Assembly: GCF_000701445.1 (NCBI RefSeq)
Contig: NZ_JNIX01000007.1
Span: 293,501 to 357,500 of the forward strand
Direction: 5' to 3'
Origin: Brevundimonas bacteroides DSM 4726
Lineage (GTDB): Bacteria; Pseudomonadota; Alphaproteobacteria; Caulobacterales; Caulobacteraceae
DNA: 64,000 nucleotides
In this document: positions 27,824-38,815 of the stretch, piece by piece
Position numbering within the stretch: the first letter of the stretch is position 1
Layout of the letters: each line of letters begins with the position of its first letter
The notes under the pieces: model-generated
Database searches by the model: none
What the model saw: only the letters and a program-made list of their open reading frames with translations
What the model was told of the DNA's origin: nothing
Translations under genes and position numbers: made by a program

Positions 27824-28201
27824 TCAGGCGGCGGGGCAGGGGTAGCGCGAGGCCAGCCACGAGCGGATGCCGTCGGTCGGAGTCATTCGCTGACGCCGCG
27901 CTTGGGGGATGGCGTTCAGATAGTCGAGCAACTGGCGCGGGTTCATCTGGATGCGCTCGGGCGGGCAGGCGGGGGGTGTGCGGCCAGCCGCGCGGGCGTC
28001 GCGGACCTCGGCGCCGACGGTCGTCATGGAAGCGTTGAACTCGCGCACGAGCCGACGGGCGTCCGAGCGAATGGCCGAGGTCGGGTTCAGCGGGATGCGG
28101 TTCGCCTCGGTGACGAACGCATCGAGCGTGCGGCTCTGCGCGAGCACGGGGGGCGCGGCGAGAATGAGCCCTGCGAGCGCGGCGACAGCGACGACTTTCA
28201 T
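27824..28201 (-). CDS. Small secreted protein, possibly Rap1a/Tai-like
   Basis: This 125-residue protein has a clear signal peptide (MKVVAVAALAGLILAAPPVL then AQ). A helical domain follows, with two cysteines: ACPPERIQMNPRQLLDYLNA and a terminal WLASRYPCP. The spacing 'CPP...QLLDYLN..P..R...., A..RYPC' resembles the Rap1a/Tai domain (type VI immunity proteins and relatives), but the match is by eye. GAGGGG precedes the ATG at 28201. No toxin or secretion gene lies beside it, so any immunity role would be orphaned. Confidence 0.5.
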   Translation of the reverse strand: MKVVAVAALAGLILAAPPVLAQSRTLDAFVTEANRIPLNPTSAIRSDARRLVREFNASMTTVGAEVRDARAAGRTPPACPPERIQMNPRQLLDYLNAIPQARRQRMTPTDGIRSWLASRYPCPAA

Positions 28202-28256
28202 GAACCCCTCCGATGACACCTGCCAATGCAAAGCTGGACCAAGGCTGTTTCATGGC

Positions 28257-28293
28257 AGAAGAGAAAGCGGCGCAGAGATGGCTCTCCGCGCCG
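28257..28293 (-). terminator. Rho-independent terminator of the TonB receptor gene
   Basis: On the minus strand, 24 bases after the receptor stop codon, a stem of CGGCGC plus AGAG (with a two-base bulge) around loop CCAT is followed by a pyrimidine run CTTTCTCTTC. This is a convincing intrinsic terminator. Confidence 0.7.
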
Positions 28294-28316
28294 CCTGATG
28301 GGCTTCGACTCTGGGG

Positions 28317-30785
<2,469 letters not shown>

Positions 30786-31057
30786 GATCTGTCCTGATGC
30801 CGTGAACCGACGCCCGTGCGCCGGCTGTCTTGTCTCGACCCCTCCAGGCGACCGGAGGGTGGCGCACGTTCGACCGCGCACGATCCTTGCGTTTCAGGCG
30901 GTCGTCGGACGTCCATGAACAAGCTGTGATGCTTAATGGCGCGGTGCAAGCAACCGTCGTGCGAACTCGCCCGGTCGTTGCAATTTTGACATAGTTCGGC
31001 CGATCGCCGAGCGCGTAGGGAAACAGTCTGCCTCGGTCTGGCCAGCAGGCGGCCCGC
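30786..31057. other. Intergenic region upstream of the TonB receptor
   Basis: This is about 270 bases without a convincing gene, between the receptor start and the rplI terminator. A short GC-rich stem (CCCTCC/GGAGGG, near 30838-30860) lies in the receptor leader. The distal part is relatively AT-rich and includes TTGACA on the plus strand near 30986 with no gene downstream. No Fur box or riboswitch consensus is recognised. Confidence 0.5.
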
Positions 31058-31091
31058 CAAAAGAAAAGGGCGCGTCCGGAGACGCGCCCTT
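31058..31091 (-). terminator. Rho-independent terminator of rpsF-rpsR-rplI
   Basis: An 11-bp perfect stem (AAGGGCGCGTC with GACGCGCCCTT, loop of four) is followed on the minus strand by TTCTTTT. It lies 40 bases after the rplI stop and is the strongest intrinsic terminator in the window. Confidence 0.9.
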
Positions 31092-31130
31092 CAGTATTTC
31101 TGAAAGTCCAGCGAATCGAACTGAAGGCGA

Positions 31131-31715
31131 TCAGGCCTCGGAGCCGAGGCCTTCCTGCTGGCCGGCGCCGCCCTCGACCATGTCACGGGCCTGCTCGGCG
31201 GCCGCGTTGCGGTCTTCGTCGTAGGCGGACTTGATCACGTCCTCGCCCTTGGCCTGGCGTTCGGCTTCGTCGGCCGAGCGGGCCACGTTGATCTTGACCG
31301 TGGCGGTGACCTCGGGGTGCAGGCGGACCAGCACCTCGTGGACGCCCAGCGTCTTGATCGCGACGTTCAGCACGACCTGGGAGCGCTCGATCTTGCCGCC
31401 TTCGGCCTGAACGGCCTCGGCGACGTCACGGCCGGCGACCGAGCCGTACAGCTGACCCGTTTCGCCCGCCTGGCGGATCATGATGTAGGACTGGCCGTCG
31501 ATCTTGTCGGCGACCTTCTGGGCTTCGGCCTTGTTCTTCTCGTTGCGGGCCTCGATGGCGGCGCGGTCGAGTTCGAACTTCTCCAGGTTCTTCGACGTGG
31601 CGCGCAGCGCCTTGTCGCGGGGCAGGAGGAAGTTGCGGGCGAAGCCGTCCTTGACAGTGACGACGTCGCCGATGGCGCCGAGGTTCTCGACGCGCTCCAG
31701 GAGAACGACCTTCAT
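31131..31715 (-). CDS. rplI: 50S ribosomal protein L9
   Basis: This 194-residue protein begins [20 protein letters not shown] then [20 protein letters not shown], the N-terminal L9 domain that binds 23S rRNA domain V. The long connecting helix ([20 protein letters not shown]) and the C-terminal domain follow. An additional acidic tail of about 45 residues ([20 protein letters not shown] and beyond) makes it longer than the usual 150 residues. It is the last gene of the S6-S18-L9 operon, one base after rpsR, and is followed by a strong terminator. Confidence 0.98.
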   Translation of the reverse strand: MKVVLLERVENLGAIGDVVTVKDGFARNFLLPRDKALRATSKNLEKFELDRAAIEARNEKNKAEAQKVADKIDGQSYIMIRQAGETGQLYGSVAGRDVAEAVQAEGGKIERSQVVLNVAIKTLGVHEVLVRLHPEVTATVKINVARSADEAERQAKGEDVIKSAYDEDRNAAAEQARDMVEGGAGQQEGLGSEA

Positions 31716-31716
31716 C

Positions 31717-31998
31717 TTACTTCACCACATAGGGCAGGAGGGCCAGATAGCGGGCGCGCTTGATGGCCTTGGCCAGTTCGCGCTGCTTGATCTGGGACAC
31801 GGCGGTGATGCGCGAGGGCACGATCTTGCCGCGTTCGGAAATGTAACGCTGGAGCAGCTTGACGTCCTTGTAGTCGATCTTCGGCGCGCCCTCTCCCGAG
31901 AACGGGCAGGTCTTGCGACGACGATTGAAGGGACGGCGCGGGCCGGCCGAGGCGTTGACGGGCGTGCCGGGCACGTTGGCGGAGTGGGTGTCGGACAT
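31717..31998 (-). CDS. rpsR: 30S ribosomal protein S18
   Basis: This 93-residue protein has the conserved [20 protein letters not shown] then [20 protein letters not shown] core and ends LALLPYVVK. It binds the 30S platform as a heterodimer with S6, encoded just upstream. The N-terminus is about 15 residues longer than in E. coli. It starts 14 bases after rpsF. Confidence 0.98.
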   Translation of the reverse strand: MSDTHSANVPGTPVNASAGPRRPFNRRRKTCPFSGEGAPKIDYKDVKLLQRYISERGKIVPSRITAVSQIKQRELAKAIKRARYLALLPYVVK

Positions 31999-32012
31999 GG
32001 TTCGATCTCTCC

Positions 32013-32396
32013 TTAGGCGGCCAGCTCGGCGTCGTCGCGGGGACCACGCTCGCGTTCGCGCTCACGCTCACGCTCGCGGCGAGCCAGCAGCGGGGACAGT
32101 TCCAGGTCCAGTTCCTCGACGCGGACGGTCAGCCAGCGCAGGACGTCCTCGTTGATCGACAGCTGACGCTCGACCTCGGCCATGGCGGCCGGGGGGCAGT
32201 CGATGGCAAGCAGCGAATAGTGAGCCTTGCGGTTCTTCTTGACCCGATAGGTCAGGTTGCGCAGGCCCCAGTACTCGATCTTGGCGACCGTGCCGCCGCC
32301 GGCGACGATCAGGTCCTTGATGGTGTCGTTGAGGGCTTCGGCCTGTTGCGCGCTGATGTCCTGGCGCGACATGACCGTGTGCTCGTAAAGAGCCAT
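32013..32396 (-). CDS. rpsF: 30S ribosomal protein S6
   Basis: This 127-residue protein has the S6 fold [20 protein letters not shown] ... [20 protein letters not shown] then [20 protein letters not shown]. The C-terminal tail switches into a run of alternating Arg-Glu dipeptides encoded by a hexanucleotide repeat, then [11 protein letters not shown]. coli S6 has a glutamate tail added by RimK; here the charged tail is alternating. It is the first gene of the rpsF-rpsR-rplI operon, with a promoter at 32535-32563. Confidence 0.98.
   Translation of the reverse strand: MALYEHTVMSRQDISAQQAEALNDTIKDLIVAGGGTVAKIEYWGLRNLTYRVKKNRKAHYSLLAIDCPPAAMAEVERQLSINEDVLRWLTVRVEELDLELSPLLARRERERERERERGPRDDAELAA
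32044..32079 (-). repeat. Hexanucleotide repeat encoding Arg-Glu units in rpsF
   Basis: The rpsF 3' end contains successive near-identical six-base units (CGNGAR on the coding strand) that encode about five Arg-Glu repeats. Such a repeat can expand or contract by slippage without breaking the frame. Confidence 0.7.
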
Positions 32397-32528
32397 TCGT
32401 TCGTCTCCCGTTGAGGGCGTCGGCGCCGAGGGACCGGGTAGTCCGTTCGACGATGGCTCCCGGTGCGGCGGCCGGGAGGACTTCCCGAACCCTTTGGTGT
32501 TCCGCTCCGGGACCGAGGCCCTGGAAAG
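32397..32528 (-). promoter_or_regulatory. rpsF leader with stem-loops
   Basis: The inferred transcript has a leader of about 130 bases with a perfect 7-bp hairpin (32457-32478, CTCCCGG/CCGGGAG) and a GGAC/GTCC hairpin with a CCG-containing loop (32431-32444). Leaders of rpsF in many bacteria bind the S6:S18 complex for feedback control. Whether this one does is an inference. Confidence 0.35.
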
Positions 32529-32534
32529 CCGGCG

Positions 32535-32563
32535 CGTATAGGGGAAAAGGGACGAGGGGGCAA
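32535..32563 (-). promoter_or_regulatory. Promoter of the rpsF-rpsR-rplI operon
   Basis: On the minus strand TTGCCC (32558-32563) and TATACG (32535-32540) are separated by exactly 17 bases, a good sigma-70 match for an alphaproteobacterium. Transcription would start near 32528. Confidence 0.5.
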
Positions 32564-32651
32564 GGACCCTTGGCACCGGTCGCGGGCTGTGAGGGTGCCG
32601 TTCACCGTCAACCTCCATGCGATCTTAGGGCTTGGGAGGTTGAATCGATCC

Positions 32652-33875
32652 ATGTCTTTTGATCGCAGACAGTTTCTGGGTGCGGCGACGGTGCTGGTCG
32701 GGGGCAGTTGCGACCCGCTGTCCGAGGCGGAGGCTGACCCTTGCGAGGCCGGGGGACCGGTGACGGGGCCGGCGCGTCGGATCACCATCCGGATGCCAGC
32801 CACGCCCGGTTCTTCTACACATAGGCTCTCGCCCGACGGTCGCACCCTGCTTCTGCGAACGCATCGGGCGCTGACGTTCGCGCCCGTCGACGGCGCTCCT
32901 GTGTCGACCTTTCCGCTCGAGGGGCCGTCGTTCGGCCTCCAGGGCGACGACGACAGTCTGGCCTGGAGCGACGACAGCCGTTCCGTTTGGCTGCTGAAGG
33001 GCGACACCGCACCATCCGGCTTCTCCACCGGTCCGCGGGCCTGCGCGCGCCGGTGGGATGACGGCCGGATCGAGGTCTCGCCCCCGTTGCGCGACCCGCC
33101 GGGTCGTCTCGACCAGATGCGTTGGTTGAACGGTGCGGGTCTGGGCATCGCCAGCTTCGACACGCGTGGCGGCTACTACAGGCCTGAGTTGCCGAACACG
33201 ACGCCCGCGCTTGCCGTGATCGATGCCTCGAGCGGGCGTGTGCGGTCTCCGGTTCTCATTCGTGAAGCATTGCTGGCCGCCTTCGATTCGCCGCCGGGCT
33301 GGCTCTGGTGCGACGTCGAGGCGGGCGTGTTAATGGCCGACGGTCGGGTTCGGGCACTTGTCCGGGCGCGGGCCAGCCTAGTTGGGCAGAACGGCGTCGA
33401 CGGGCTCGTTCTCTGGACCGAAGGCGAGGCTGCCGTCGTCCTTCCCGAAGAAGCGCTGGCTGGGCACGTGGTTTTCGTCGAGGGGGGGCGAAGGCTCCTG
33501 GTTCGCCTTCCTCTTGCGGCGGGCGGGGTGATCTACGAGCACGGGCCCTCTCCGCCGCCGATTCCGGTTTCGGGCGATTACGCGGGCCTCTACGATCTGG
33601 AGAGCAGGCGCTGGATTTGGCGCTTGGCCGGGCGATCGACGCAAAGGGGTGAGGGCCAGGGTCTGGCGCTCAGCGCCAGCGGCGAGAGGGCGCTGATCGG
33701 TCTCCCCGAGCGATGCGACATTCGGGGCGTCTACGGCATCATCGATGTGCGGACCGGACGGGTCCTCCAGCGTCTTGCGGCGACAAACAATGCGCGACCC
33801 ACCCTGGGCTTCGTCGGCGAAAACCCGTGGATGGCGCAAGGCGTGTTCCTGGACCTGCACGAGGCGAACGCTTAG
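32652..33875 (+). CDS. Predicted Tat-exported (lipo)protein, WD-like propeller, function unknown
   Basis: This 407-residue protein has an N-terminus MSFDRRQFLGAATVLVGGSC, combining a twin-arginine motif (DRRQFLG) with a lipobox-like GGSC. The rest shows repeated strand-rich units (HRLSPDGRTLLLRTHRALTF, LAWSDDSRSVWLLKGD, GLALSASGERALIGLP) reminiscent of a beta-propeller. No catalytic motif is recognised. GGGAGG lies 12 bases before the ATG, somewhat far. It stands alone between the ribosomal operon (divergent) and fabD. Codon use is less extreme than in fabD, and the sequence has few obvious relatives that I can name. Confidence 0.65.
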   Translation: MSFDRRQFLGAATVLVGGSCDPLSEAEADPCEAGGPVTGPARRITIRMPATPGSSTHRLSPDGRTLLLRTHRALTFAPVDGAPVSTFPLEGPSFGLQGDDDSLAWSDDSRSVWLLKGDTAPSGFSTGPRACARRWDDGRIEVSPPLRDPPGRLDQMRWLNGAGLGIASFDTRGGYYRPELPNTTPALAVIDASSGRVRSPVLIREALLAAFDSPPGWLWCDVEAGVLMADGRVRALVRARASLVGQNGVDGLVLWTEGEAAVVLPEEALAGHVVFVEGGRRLLVRLPLAAGGVIYEHGPSPPPIPVSGDYAGLYDLESRRWIWRLAGRSTQRGEGQGLALSASGERALIGLPERCDIRGVYGIIDVRTGRVLQRLAATNNARPTLGFVGENPWMAQGVFLDLHEANA

Positions 33876-33944
33876 CCCTCGCTTGTCCTCGCGTGCCCAT
33901 CGTCCTACCCCTCCGTCTCGATTCAACGGACCAAGGACCGCTTC

Positions 33945-34892
33945 ATGACCCTCGCCCTCCTGTTTCCCGGACAAGGCAGCCAGGCCGTCGGCATGGGGGT
34001 TGCGCTGGCCGACGCCTTCGCCAGCGCGCGAGAGGTGTTCCGCGAAGTAGACGAGGCGCTGGGGCAGGATCTGTCGGGTCTGATGCGGAACGGCCCGGAG
34101 GATCATCTGACCCTGACCGAGAACGCCCAGCCGGCCCTGATGGCGGTGTCGCTGGCCGTCGTGCGGGTGCTGGAAAAGGACTTCGGCATCGCCGTGGATC
34201 GCGCCGCCTTCGTGGCCGGCCATTCGCTGGGCGAGTATTCGGCGCTGGCGGCGGCGCGGGCGCTGACGGTCGCGGACACGGCGCGGCTGTTGAAGCTGCG
34301 CGGCCAGGCCATGCAGCGCGCCGTGCCGGTGGGGCAGGGGGCGATGGCCTCGCTGATCGGGCCCAAGACGGATCTGGCGCTGGCGGAAGCCGCCGCTGCG
34401 GCGGGCGCCGAGGTCGGGGTCTGCGTCGTGGCCAACGACAACAACAACGGCAACGTCGTCATCTCGGGCGAGAAGGCCGCCGTGGATCGCGCCATCGAGA
34501 AGGCCAAGGAGCTGGGCGCGCGTGCGATCCCGCTCAACGTCTCGGCGCCGTTTCACTGCCCGCTGATGCAGCCTGCGGCCGATGAAATGGCGAAGGCCCT
34601 TGCGTCGGCCGCGCTTCGGGGGCCTGCGGTCCCCGTGGTGGCCAATGTGACAGCCGGGCCGGTGTCGGATGCGGATACGATCCGTCGTCTGCTCGTCGAA
34701 CAGGTTACTGGTCGCGTCCGCTGGCGCGAGTCGATGGAATGGATGGCGACCACCGGGGGCGTGACCCGCTTTGTCGAGGTCGGCTCGGGCAAGGTCCTGA
34801 CCGGCATGGCCAAGCGCATCGCACCTGACGCCGAGAGCCTTGCGCTCAACACCCCGGAAGACATCGAGGCCTTCGCGGCCTCCTTCGCCTGA
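33945..34892 (+). CDS. fabD: Malonyl-CoA:ACP transacylase
   Basis: FabD moves malonyl from CoA to acyl carrier protein for fatty acid elongation. The 315-residue protein has the N-terminal LLFPGQGSQAVGMG, the nucleophile elbow GHSLGEYSALAA (active Ser about residue 92) and the catalytic His in NVSAPFHCPLM. GFG-type ends VTRFVEVGSGKVLTGM. It opens a plus-strand cluster fabD-fabG-small membrane gene-acpP-fabF-mltG-gmk. Confidence 0.97.
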   Translation: MTLALLFPGQGSQAVGMGVALADAFASAREVFREVDEALGQDLSGLMRNGPEDHLTLTENAQPALMAVSLAVVRVLEKDFGIAVDRAAFVAGHSLGEYSALAAARALTVADTARLLKLRGQAMQRAVPVGQGAMASLIGPKTDLALAEAAAAAGAEVGVCVVANDNNNGNVVISGEKAAVDRAIEKAKELGARAIPLNVSAPFHCPLMQPAADEMAKALASAALRGPAVPVVANVTAGPVSDADTIRRLLVEQVTGRVRWRESMEWMATTGGVTRFVEVGSGKVLTGMAKRIAPDAESLALNTPEDIEAFAASFA

Positions 34893-34906
34893 TCACGGAG
34901 ACGACC

Positions 34907-35647
34907 ATGTTCAATCTGACCGGCAAGACCGCGCTAGTGACCGGCGCGACCGGCGGCATCGGCGGGGCTGTGGCCCGAGCGCTGCATGCCCAAGGCGCGA
35001 CCGTCGTGCTGTCCGGCACCCGGGAGGCGGTGCTGGCGGACCTGGCCAGAGAACTCGGCGAGCGTGCTTTCGCGGCGGCGGCCAACCTTTCGGACGCCGA
35101 GTCGGTCGACGGCCTGGTCGGGCGAGCCGAGGAGGTCGCGGGCGCGCCGCTGGATATCCTCGTCGCCAACGCCGGGATCACAAAGGACGGCCTGCTGATG
35201 CGGATGAAGGACGAGGACTTCCAGTCCGTCATCCAGATCAATCTGGAGAGCTATTTCCGCCTGGCCCGCGCCGCCGTGAAGGGCATGATGAAGCGCCGAT
35301 CGGGACGGATCATCGGCGTGACCTCGGTGGTCGGCGTGACCGGCAATCCGGGCCAGACCAACTATTCGGCATCCAAGGCCGGGATGATCGGCTTCTCCAA
35401 GTCCCTCGCCCAGGAGGTCGGCAGCCGGGGCATCACCGTGAACTGCATCGCGCCGGGCTTTATTGCGTCACCCATGACCGACGTGCTGAACGATCAGCAG
35501 AGGGACGCCATCCTGGGTCGCATCCCGGCCGGGCGGCTGGGCACGGGCGAGGAGATCGCGGCCGCGGCCGTCTATCTGTCGTCGGACGAGGCGGCCTACG
35601 TCACGGGCCAGACGTTGCACGTCAACGGCGGCATGGCGATGATCTGA
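34907..35647 (+). CDS. fabG: 3-oxoacyl-ACP reductase FabG
   Basis: This 246-residue short-chain dehydrogenase has the NADP-binding TGATGGIGGAVARALHAQGA and NNAG-type motif VANAGITKDGLLMRMKDEDF. The catalytic tetrad region is SVVGVTGNPGQTNYSASKAG (Ser, Tyr, Lys), followed by the FabG-typical IAPGFIASPMTDVL. It reduces beta-ketoacyl-ACP. It lies 14 bases after fabD, and its TGA overlaps the ATG of the following small gene by one base. Confidence 0.97.
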   Translation: MFNLTGKTALVTGATGGIGGAVARALHAQGATVVLSGTREAVLADLARELGERAFAAAANLSDAESVDGLVGRAEEVAGAPLDILVANAGITKDGLLMRMKDEDFQSVIQINLESYFRLARAAVKGMMKRRSGRIIGVTSVVGVTGNPGQTNYSASKAGMIGFSKSLAQEVGSRGITVNCIAPGFIASPMTDVLNDQQRDAILGRIPAGRLGTGEEIAAAAVYLSSDEAAYVTGQTLHVNGGMAMI

Positions 35648-35841
35648 TGATCGTCCTGCGCTACCCGGCGACGATCCTGTGTGGCCCGCTGCTGCTGATC
35701 GGAATCATCTGGGTGCTGCAGGGCCTGAACATCCTGCCCGGCAGCTTCATGACGGGGCAGATCATCTGGGCGGTCTATGGGGCGCCGATGGCCCTCTCCG
35801 GAGCCGCGCTCTTGTGGTGGGTCAATCGTCGCCGGGGATGA
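35647..35841 (+). CDS. Small two-helix membrane protein, function unknown
   Basis: This 64-residue protein has two hydrophobic helices (ATILCGPLLLIGIIWVLQG and GQIIWAVYGAPMALSGAALL) and ends WWVNRRRG. Its ATG overlaps the fabG stop (TGATGA), which argues that it is translated and coupled to fabG. It is conserved in position within fab clusters only as far as I can guess; no family is recognised. The charged end places the C-terminus in the cytoplasm (positive-inside rule). Confidence 0.7.
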   Translation: MIVLRYPATILCGPLLLIGIIWVLQGLNILPGSFMTGQIIWAVYGAPMALSGAALLWWVNRRRG

Positions 35842-35999
35842 CAGGCTGTTACAGCCTATTTCCACCCGCGAGCGGTGTGCTAAAGGGCTCGGCAACCGGT
35901 TGGCTCATGCGGGCGTTGCCCCTTGCGCAAGCGGGGCCGTCGTGAGACGGCAGACAACCACTACGCCGCCCCAGGCGGCCCTTTGAGGCAGAGACACCC

Positions 36000-36239
36000 A
36001 TGTCCGATACCCTGGAACGCGTCCGCAAGATCGTGATCGACCACCTGGACGCCGATCCGGACAAGGTCACCGAAAAGGCCAGCTTCATCGACGATCTCGG
36101 CGCCGACTCGCTCGACAACGTCGAGCTGGTCATGGCCTTCGAGGAAGAGTTCGACATCGAGATCCCCGACGACGCCGCCGAGCACATCCAGACCGTCGGC
36201 GACGCGGTGAAGTTCATCGACGAGAAGACCGCGGGCTGA
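36000..36239 (+). CDS. acpP: Acyl carrier protein
   Basis: This 79-residue ACP has the phosphopantetheine site [20 protein letters not shown] (Ser about residue 38). It carries acyl chains between Fab enzymes and also supplies lipid A synthesis. It starts 158 bases after the small membrane gene, which leaves room for its own promoter, as usual for this highly expressed gene. The strong hairpin after it probably attenuates read-through into fabF. Confidence 0.99.
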   Translation: MSDTLERVRKIVIDHLDADPDKVTEKASFIDDLGADSLDNVELVMAFEEEFDIEIPDDAAEHIQTVGDAVKFIDEKTAG

Positions 36240-36261
36240 TCCCGCCGTCCCATCGGCATCC

Positions 36262-36314
36262 AATGGCCGCCCGGCGCTCCTAGCGGAGAGGCCCGGCGGC
36301 CATTACTGTTTCTG
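36262..36314 (+). terminator. Long stem-loop after acpP
   Basis: AATGGCCGCC pairs with GGCGGCCATT, continuing through a small internal loop to CTCC/GGAG around TAGC, followed by ACTGTTTCTG. It lies 22 bases after the acpP stop and 30 bases before fabF, so it may be a partial terminator setting the acpP to fabF ratio. Confidence 0.65.
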
Positions 36315-36343
36315 AATCACGCTTAACGGAGCTGGAGCTCGCC

Positions 36344-37624
36344 ATGCGCCGCGTCGTCGTCACCGGTCTCGGCCTCGTCACGCCCCTCGGCACGGGTGTC
36401 GAACACAGCTGGAAGGGCATCGTCGAGGGTCGCTCCGGCATTCGGCCGATCACCGCCTTCGACACGGAAGGTTTCGCCTGCACCATCGCCGGCGAGGTGC
36501 CCAGCGTCGACGGGCGCGGCGGCGGCGGCCCGGACGTGCCCGGCAGCTTCGACGCCGACGCCATCATGTCGCCCAAGGAGAGGAAGCGCGTCGACGACTT
36601 CATCCTGTTCGGCATCGCCGCCGCCGACGAGGCCCTGAACGACGCCAACTGGCATCCCGAGACCGACGAAGACAAGGAACGCACCGGCGTCATGATGGGC
36701 GCCGGGATCGGAGGCCTGGGCCCCATCGCCGAGAGCGCCCAGATCCTGGCCGAGAGCGGCCCACGCCGGATCAGCCCCTTCTTCATCCCGTCGGCCCTGA
36801 TCAATCTGGTCTCGGGCCAGATCTCGATCCGGCATCAGCTGAAGGGGCCCAACCATGCGGTCGTCACGGCCTGCGCCTCGGGCGTCCATGCCATCGGCGA
36901 CGCGGCCCGGATGATCGCCTTCGACGACGCCGACGTGATGGTGGCGGGCGGGGCCGAGAGCTCCATCGTGCCGATCGGCATCGCCGGCTTCCTGGCCTGC
37001 AAGGCCCTGTGCACCGCCTACAACGACACGCCGGAGAAGGCGTCGCGACCCTATGACCGGGGCCATGCCGGCTTCGTCATGGGCGAGGGGGCAGGCGTCC
37101 TGGTGCTGGAGGAATACGAGCACGCCAAGGCGCGCGGGGCCAAGATCTATGCCGAGGTCATCGGCTACGGCATGTCGGGCGACGCCTTCCACATCACCGC
37201 TCCGTCCGAGGACGGCGACGGCGCCTATCGGGCCATGAAGGCGGCGGTGAAGCGGGCGGGCATCGACGTCACCGACATCGACTACGTCAACGCCCACGGC
37301 ACCTCGACGATGGCGGACTGGATCGAGCTGCGCGCCGTGGAGCGCCTGGTGGGCAATCACGCGGGTCATCTGGCCATGTCCTCGACCAAATCCATGACCG
37401 GCCACCTGCTCGGCGCCGCCGGGGCCATCGAGGCGGTGTTCAGCGTGCTGGCCATCCGCGACCAGATCGCGCCGCCGACCATCAACCTGGACGACCCGGA
37501 ACACGAAACCGCCATCGACCTCGTGCCACACAAGGGCAAGCCGATGGAGATCGACGTGGCCATGTCCAATTCGTTTGGGTTCGGCGGCACCAACGCCTCC
37601 ATCCTGTTCCGCAAGGTCGCCTGA
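36344..37624 (+). CDS. fabF: 3-oxoacyl-ACP synthase II (FabF)
   Basis: This 426-residue condensing enzyme has the opening MRRVVVTGLGLVTPLGTGVE. The active-site cysteine is in NHAVVTACASGVHAIGDAA and the two histidines are in DYVNAHGTSTMADWIE and SMTGHLLGAAGAIEAV. It elongates acyl-ACP by two carbons, and KASII governs cis-vaccenate and temperature response. An insert of Gly-rich residues (VDGRGGGGPDVPGSFDADAI) near residue 60 is a local feature. Its TGA overlaps the mltG ATG by one base. Confidence 0.97.
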   Translation: MRRVVVTGLGLVTPLGTGVEHSWKGIVEGRSGIRPITAFDTEGFACTIAGEVPSVDGRGGGGPDVPGSFDADAIMSPKERKRVDDFILFGIAAADEALNDANWHPETDEDKERTGVMMGAGIGGLGPIAESAQILAESGPRRISPFFIPSALINLVSGQISIRHQLKGPNHAVVTACASGVHAIGDAARMIAFDDADVMVAGGAESSIVPIGIAGFLACKALCTAYNDTPEKASRPYDRGHAGFVMGEGAGVLVLEEYEHAKARGAKIYAEVIGYGMSGDAFHITAPSEDGDGAYRAMKAAVKRAGIDVTDIDYVNAHGTSTMADWIELRAVERLVGNHAGHLAMSSTKSMTGHLLGAAGAIEAVFSVLAIRDQIAPPTINLDDPEHETAIDLVPHKGKPMEIDVAMSNSFGFGGTNASILFRKVA

Positions 37625-38814
37625 TGGTGTTCGGGGGGACGCCGGGCCAGAAAAGACCCGGCCTGATCGCGGCGTTGCTGGCGGCCTCTGCCACGGTGAG
37701 CCTGTTCCTGATCGCGGGCCTGGCCTGGGCCTGGAGCGTCTACTATTCGCCCGGTCCGCCGGCCCAAAACGACGAATCGACCATCGTGACCCTGCCCAGC
37801 GGCTCTGGCGTCTCGGCCATCGCGGCGCGGCTGAAGAACGCGGGCGTGATCCGGTCGGTCGACATGTTCAAGGCGGCCGCGACCCTGACCGGGGCGGACC
37901 GGCGGCTGAGGGCGGGCGAGTATGAGGTGCCCAGCCGGGCGTCGCTGAAGACCGTCATCGGCCTGCTGACCGATGGCCGCGTCGTACGACACTTCGTGAC
38001 CATCCCCGAGGGCTGGTCCTCGGCCCAGGCCGTCGACATCCTGAACCGGGAGGCGGTGCTGACCGGCACCATCGACGAGATCCCGGAAGAGGGGTCGCTG
38101 TGGGCCGAGACCTATGAGGTCACGCGCGGCGAGAGCCGCCAGGCCGTGATCGCCCGCATGCAGCGCGCGGCCGAGGAGAACCTGGCCGAACTCTGGGCGC
38201 GGCGCAGCCCCAACACCGTGGTCCGCACGCCCGAGGAGGCCGTGATCCTGGCCTCCATCGTCGAGAAGGAGACGGGCGTGGCGGCGGAACGCCCTCGCGT
38301 GGCGGCGGTGTTCTCGAACCGCATCCGACAGGGCATGCGCCTAGAGAGCGACCCGACCATCATCTACGGCATCACCAAGGGGCGGCCGCTGGGGCGGGGC
38401 ATCCGGCGCTCGGAGCTGGAGCGCGACACGGGCTACAACACCTATCTGATCGACGGCCTGCCGCCGACGCCGATCGCCAATCCGGGGCGGCAGTCGCTGG
38501 AAGCGGTGCTCAATCCTCCGTCAACGGATGATCTGTTCTTCGTGGCCGACGGGACGGGCGGCCACGCCTTCGCCCGAACTTATGAGGAGCATCTGAGGAA
38601 CGTCGCCCGTTGGCGCGCCATCGAGGCCCAGCGCGCGGGAGAGCCTGCCGAGGTCGTCCCGCCCGACGCTCGTCCGACTCCGGAAGCGCCCGCAGCCGCA
38701 GCAACGCCCGCCCCGACCGGCGACGCCGTCATCACCATGCAGCCGCCGGGGACCTTGCGTCCGGCGACGCCCGCGCGCACGACGGTGCCCGCCGCCAACC
38801 CGTCCCAGAGCTAG
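37624..38814 (+). CDS. mltG: Endolytic murein transglycosylase MltG
   Basis: MltG cuts nascent glycan strands at the inner membrane and so sets their length. The 396-residue protein has one N-terminal membrane helix (LIAALLAASATVSLFLIAGL), a LysM-like segment, and the YceG core with the catalytic glutamate in ILASIVEKETGVAAERPRVA. The late motif LPPTPIANPGRQSLEAVLNP is family-typical. A C-terminal Pro/Ala/Thr-rich extension of about 60 residues is extra. The order fabF-mltG-gmk is common in alphaproteobacteria. Confidence 0.95.
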   Translation: MVFGGTPGQKRPGLIAALLAASATVSLFLIAGLAWAWSVYYSPGPPAQNDESTIVTLPSGSGVSAIAARLKNAGVIRSVDMFKAAATLTGADRRLRAGEYEVPSRASLKTVIGLLTDGRVVRHFVTIPEGWSSAQAVDILNREAVLTGTIDEIPEEGSLWAETYEVTRGESRQAVIARMQRAAEENLAELWARRSPNTVVRTPEEAVILASIVEKETGVAAERPRVAAVFSNRIRQGMRLESDPTIIYGITKGRPLGRGIRRSELERDTGYNTYLIDGLPPTPIANPGRQSLEAVLNPPSTDDLFFVADGTGGHAFARTYEEHLRNVARWRAIEAQRAGEPAEVVPPDARPTPEAPAAAATPAPTGDAVITMQPPGTLRPATPARTTVPAANPSQS

Positions 38815-38815
38815 A

